Source: Chrysochromulina tobinii (lineage: Eukaryota; Haptophyta; Prymnesiales; Chrysochromulinaceae). From it: a stretch of 16,904 bases of DNA. Below are positions 15,730 to 16,904 of the stretch, piece by piece; within the stretch, counting starts at the first letter, position 1, and the number at the start of each line of letters is the position of its first letter. The DNA lies in contig JWZX01000284.1 of assembly GCA_001275005.1 (NCBI GenBank), forward strand, positions 1 to 16,904, written 5' to 3'. Below the pieces are notes generated by a model. That model had not been told where the DNA came from. It did no database searches and saw only the letters and a list, made by a program, of their open reading frames with translations. A program made the position numbers and the translations under genes.

Positions 15730-16904
15730 ATGGGGCCGCCGCCCTCACCGTCTGCACCACCGCCCCCGCTCGTGTGCAACTTCGTCGTGGGCGATGGCTT
15801 CGGCGGCGCCGCCGCATCGCAGACGAACACCGGGTCTTACTATGGCTCTGGGCTCGAATGCGCCGAAGCGGTCCGCACCAGGTACCCTCTCGCCAACGGC
15901 GTCACCTACGGCCCCCTGGGCGCGTGCTGGGCCGAGTTTGGCATGCATAGCAGCGACCCTGCCTGGCCAACTTGGCGCACGTGCCTCTTCGGCGGCTGGC
16001 CGTCACCCCCGCCATCGCCGCCGCCGCCTCCGCCCTCGCCGCCGCCGCCCTGCGCGCGCGTTACGCAAATATCCGGTCGTTCTGGCGGTTGTGTGGACTA
16101 CCTCAGACTGGACTTCGACGATGGTTCATCAACTGTTTACGGGTCCCAAGGAACTCCAACAACCACATTCATCTTGCTGGCGGGTGAACATCTCGCTTCT
16201 GTGTCCTGGTCTCGATTCCAAGGTGGAGCATTTTGTCTTCCTGGCTGTGCGGTGACCTTCATTACTTCCTACGGACGCAGTGCCGGCTTCAGTGGGTCAT
16301 ATGGTTCTACGCACGCCTATTGTGCGCAAGCAGTTCAGTTTCCCAGTGACCAACGGCCGATTGTCGGGCTCAACTATTCAGCACCTGATGGGACCTTAAT
16401 GTCCCGAGTTCTTATAGGTCCAATCACCACAGTCTCAGCAGCTTGCGCGGCGCCGCCTTCGCCCTCGCCGCCCCCGCTCGTGTGCGACTACGTCATGGGC
16501 TGGGTCAACGTCTTTTCGCGGGTTGAGTACCTCGCGCTCTTTGACTCTGGGCTCTACTGCGCCGTAGCGGTCCGCACCGGGTACCCTCTCGCCAACGGCG
16601 CCGGCTACCACGCCCCCTCCGGCCAGTGCTATGCAGTATTTGGCTTGGTTAGCATCTACACTCACGGAAGTTGGCGCATGTGCCCAATCGGCGGCTGGCC
16701 GTCACCCTCGCCCTCGCGGCCGCCACCCATCTCACCCTCGCCACCGCCGCCAGCGCCCCCGCCGCCCTCGCCGCCTCCACCTTCTCCACCACCGCCCTCA
16801 CCGCCACCGCCTTCTCCGCCGCCGCCCTCGCCACCGCCCTCGCCACCGCCACCGTCGCCGCCTCCTCCTTCTCCGCCGCCGCCCTCACCGCCACCGCCCT
16901 CGCC
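15730..16904 (+). CDS. Cell-surface HRGP-like protein with jacalin-like lectin domain (partial)
   Basis: The frame is open to the window end, so the protein is cut at its 3' side after 391 residues counted from the ATG at 15730. It has two copies of a four-cysteine module: residues 14-90 (C16, C44, C66, C85) and 250-323 (C252, C277, C300, C318), sharing LVC, AVRT(R/G)YPLANG and GGWPSP. Between them, about 108-237 look like a jacalin-type lectin domain: SGRSGGCVDYLRLDFDDG, VYGSQGT, LLAGEHLASVSW, VTFITSYGRS and IVGLNYSAPDGT. Linkers are proline runs, and from residue 324 the tail is a long SPPPP repeat as in hydroxyproline-rich wall glycoproteins. It probably acts outside the cell, binding carbohydrate. 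The 5' end is unresolved: the frame is open back to 15550 with an ATG at 15559, but no clear signal peptide is seen, so an upstream exon is likely. Confidence 0.78.
   Translation, partial: MGPPPSPSAPPPPLVCNFVVGDGFGGAAASQTNTGSYYGSGLECAEAVRTRYPLANGVTYGPLGACWAEFGMHSSDPAWPTWRTCLFGGWPSPPPSPPPPPPSPPPPCARVTQISGRSGGCVDYLRLDFDDGSSTVYGSQGTPTTTFILLAGEHLASVSWSRFQGGAFCLPGCAVTFITSYGRSAGFSGSYGSTHAYCAQAVQFPSDQRPIVGLNYSAPDGTLMSRVLIGPITTVSAACAAPPSPSPPPLVCDYVMGWVNVFSRVEYLALFDSGLYCAVAVRTGYPLANGAGYHAPSGQCYAVFGLVSIYTHGSWRMCPIGGWPSPSPSRPPPISPSPPPPAPPPPSPPPPSPPPPSPPPPSPPPPSPPPSPPPPSPPPPSPPPPSPPPPS
16699..16904 (+). repeat. Coding (SPPPP)n proline-rich tract, cut by window end
   Basis: From residue 324 the lectin/HRGP-like protein becomes almost pure Ser-Pro with units SPPP, SPPPP and SPPPPP, built from varied CCN and TCN codons. 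Serine followed by three or more prolines is the usual context for proline hydroxylation and arabinosylation in plants and green algae. Confidence 0.9.

Noticed and set aside
16435-16894. Minus-strand Ala/Val/Arg-rich frames at the right edge
   Set aside because: They are antisense to the proline-rich tract and the four-cysteine module, which have clear plus-strand character.

Overview
This window looks like nuclear DNA of a GC-rich photosynthetic eukaryote with a secondary (complex) plastid. The grounds are: a divinyl chlorophyllide 8-vinyl-reductase gene interrupted by a spliceosomal intron; a second plastid-type protein whose leader carries an ATA|F motif like the ASAFAP motif of algae with red-lineage complex plastids; a tRNA gene with internal Pol III boxes, a T-run terminator and no encoded CCA; an ER protein ending in KEEL; and an SPPPP-rich surface protein. 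A haptophyte is my first guess and a stramenopile such as a pelagophyte the second; the sequence alone does not settle it. No bacterial operon structure, IS element or CRISPR array is seen.

Layout, left to right. 376-1221 (+): secreted, Rossmann methyltransferase-like protein. 1904-2971 (-): membrane-anchored sugar O-methyltransferase-like protein of the MycE type. 3341-3495: a repeat-bearing intergenic patch. 3872-5716 (-): large ER-lumenal protein with two Canopy/saposin-like units flanking a cysteine-free thioredoxin-like domain. 5978-6050 (+): tRNA-Arg(TCG) with an unusual C33. 6128-6736 (+): small lone-SET-domain protein. 7154-8170 (-) and 8435-9900 (+): a divergent pair encoding a predicted plastid membrane protein and DVR. 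10620-13313 (-): a four-EF-hand, TIR-like, leucine-rich-repeat protein. 13660-14931 (+): a two-helix membrane protein with 47 uninterrupted CAG codons. 15232-15384: a MITE-like element. 15730 to the window end (+): a cell-surface protein with duplicated four-Cys modules, a jacalin-like lectin domain and hydroxyproline-type proline runs.

Several proteins belong to the secretory and cell-surface route: two methyltransferase-like proteins with leaders, the ER Canopy-type protein and the lectin/HRGP-like protein. DVR and its divergent neighbour belong to the plastid. The points most worth checking are the Ca2+/TIR-like/LRR architecture, the Canopy-thioredoxin-Canopy fusion with a nearly DNA-identical internal cassette, the C33 tRNA, a 39-nt candidate intron at the DVR 3' end, and two dispersed repeat families.
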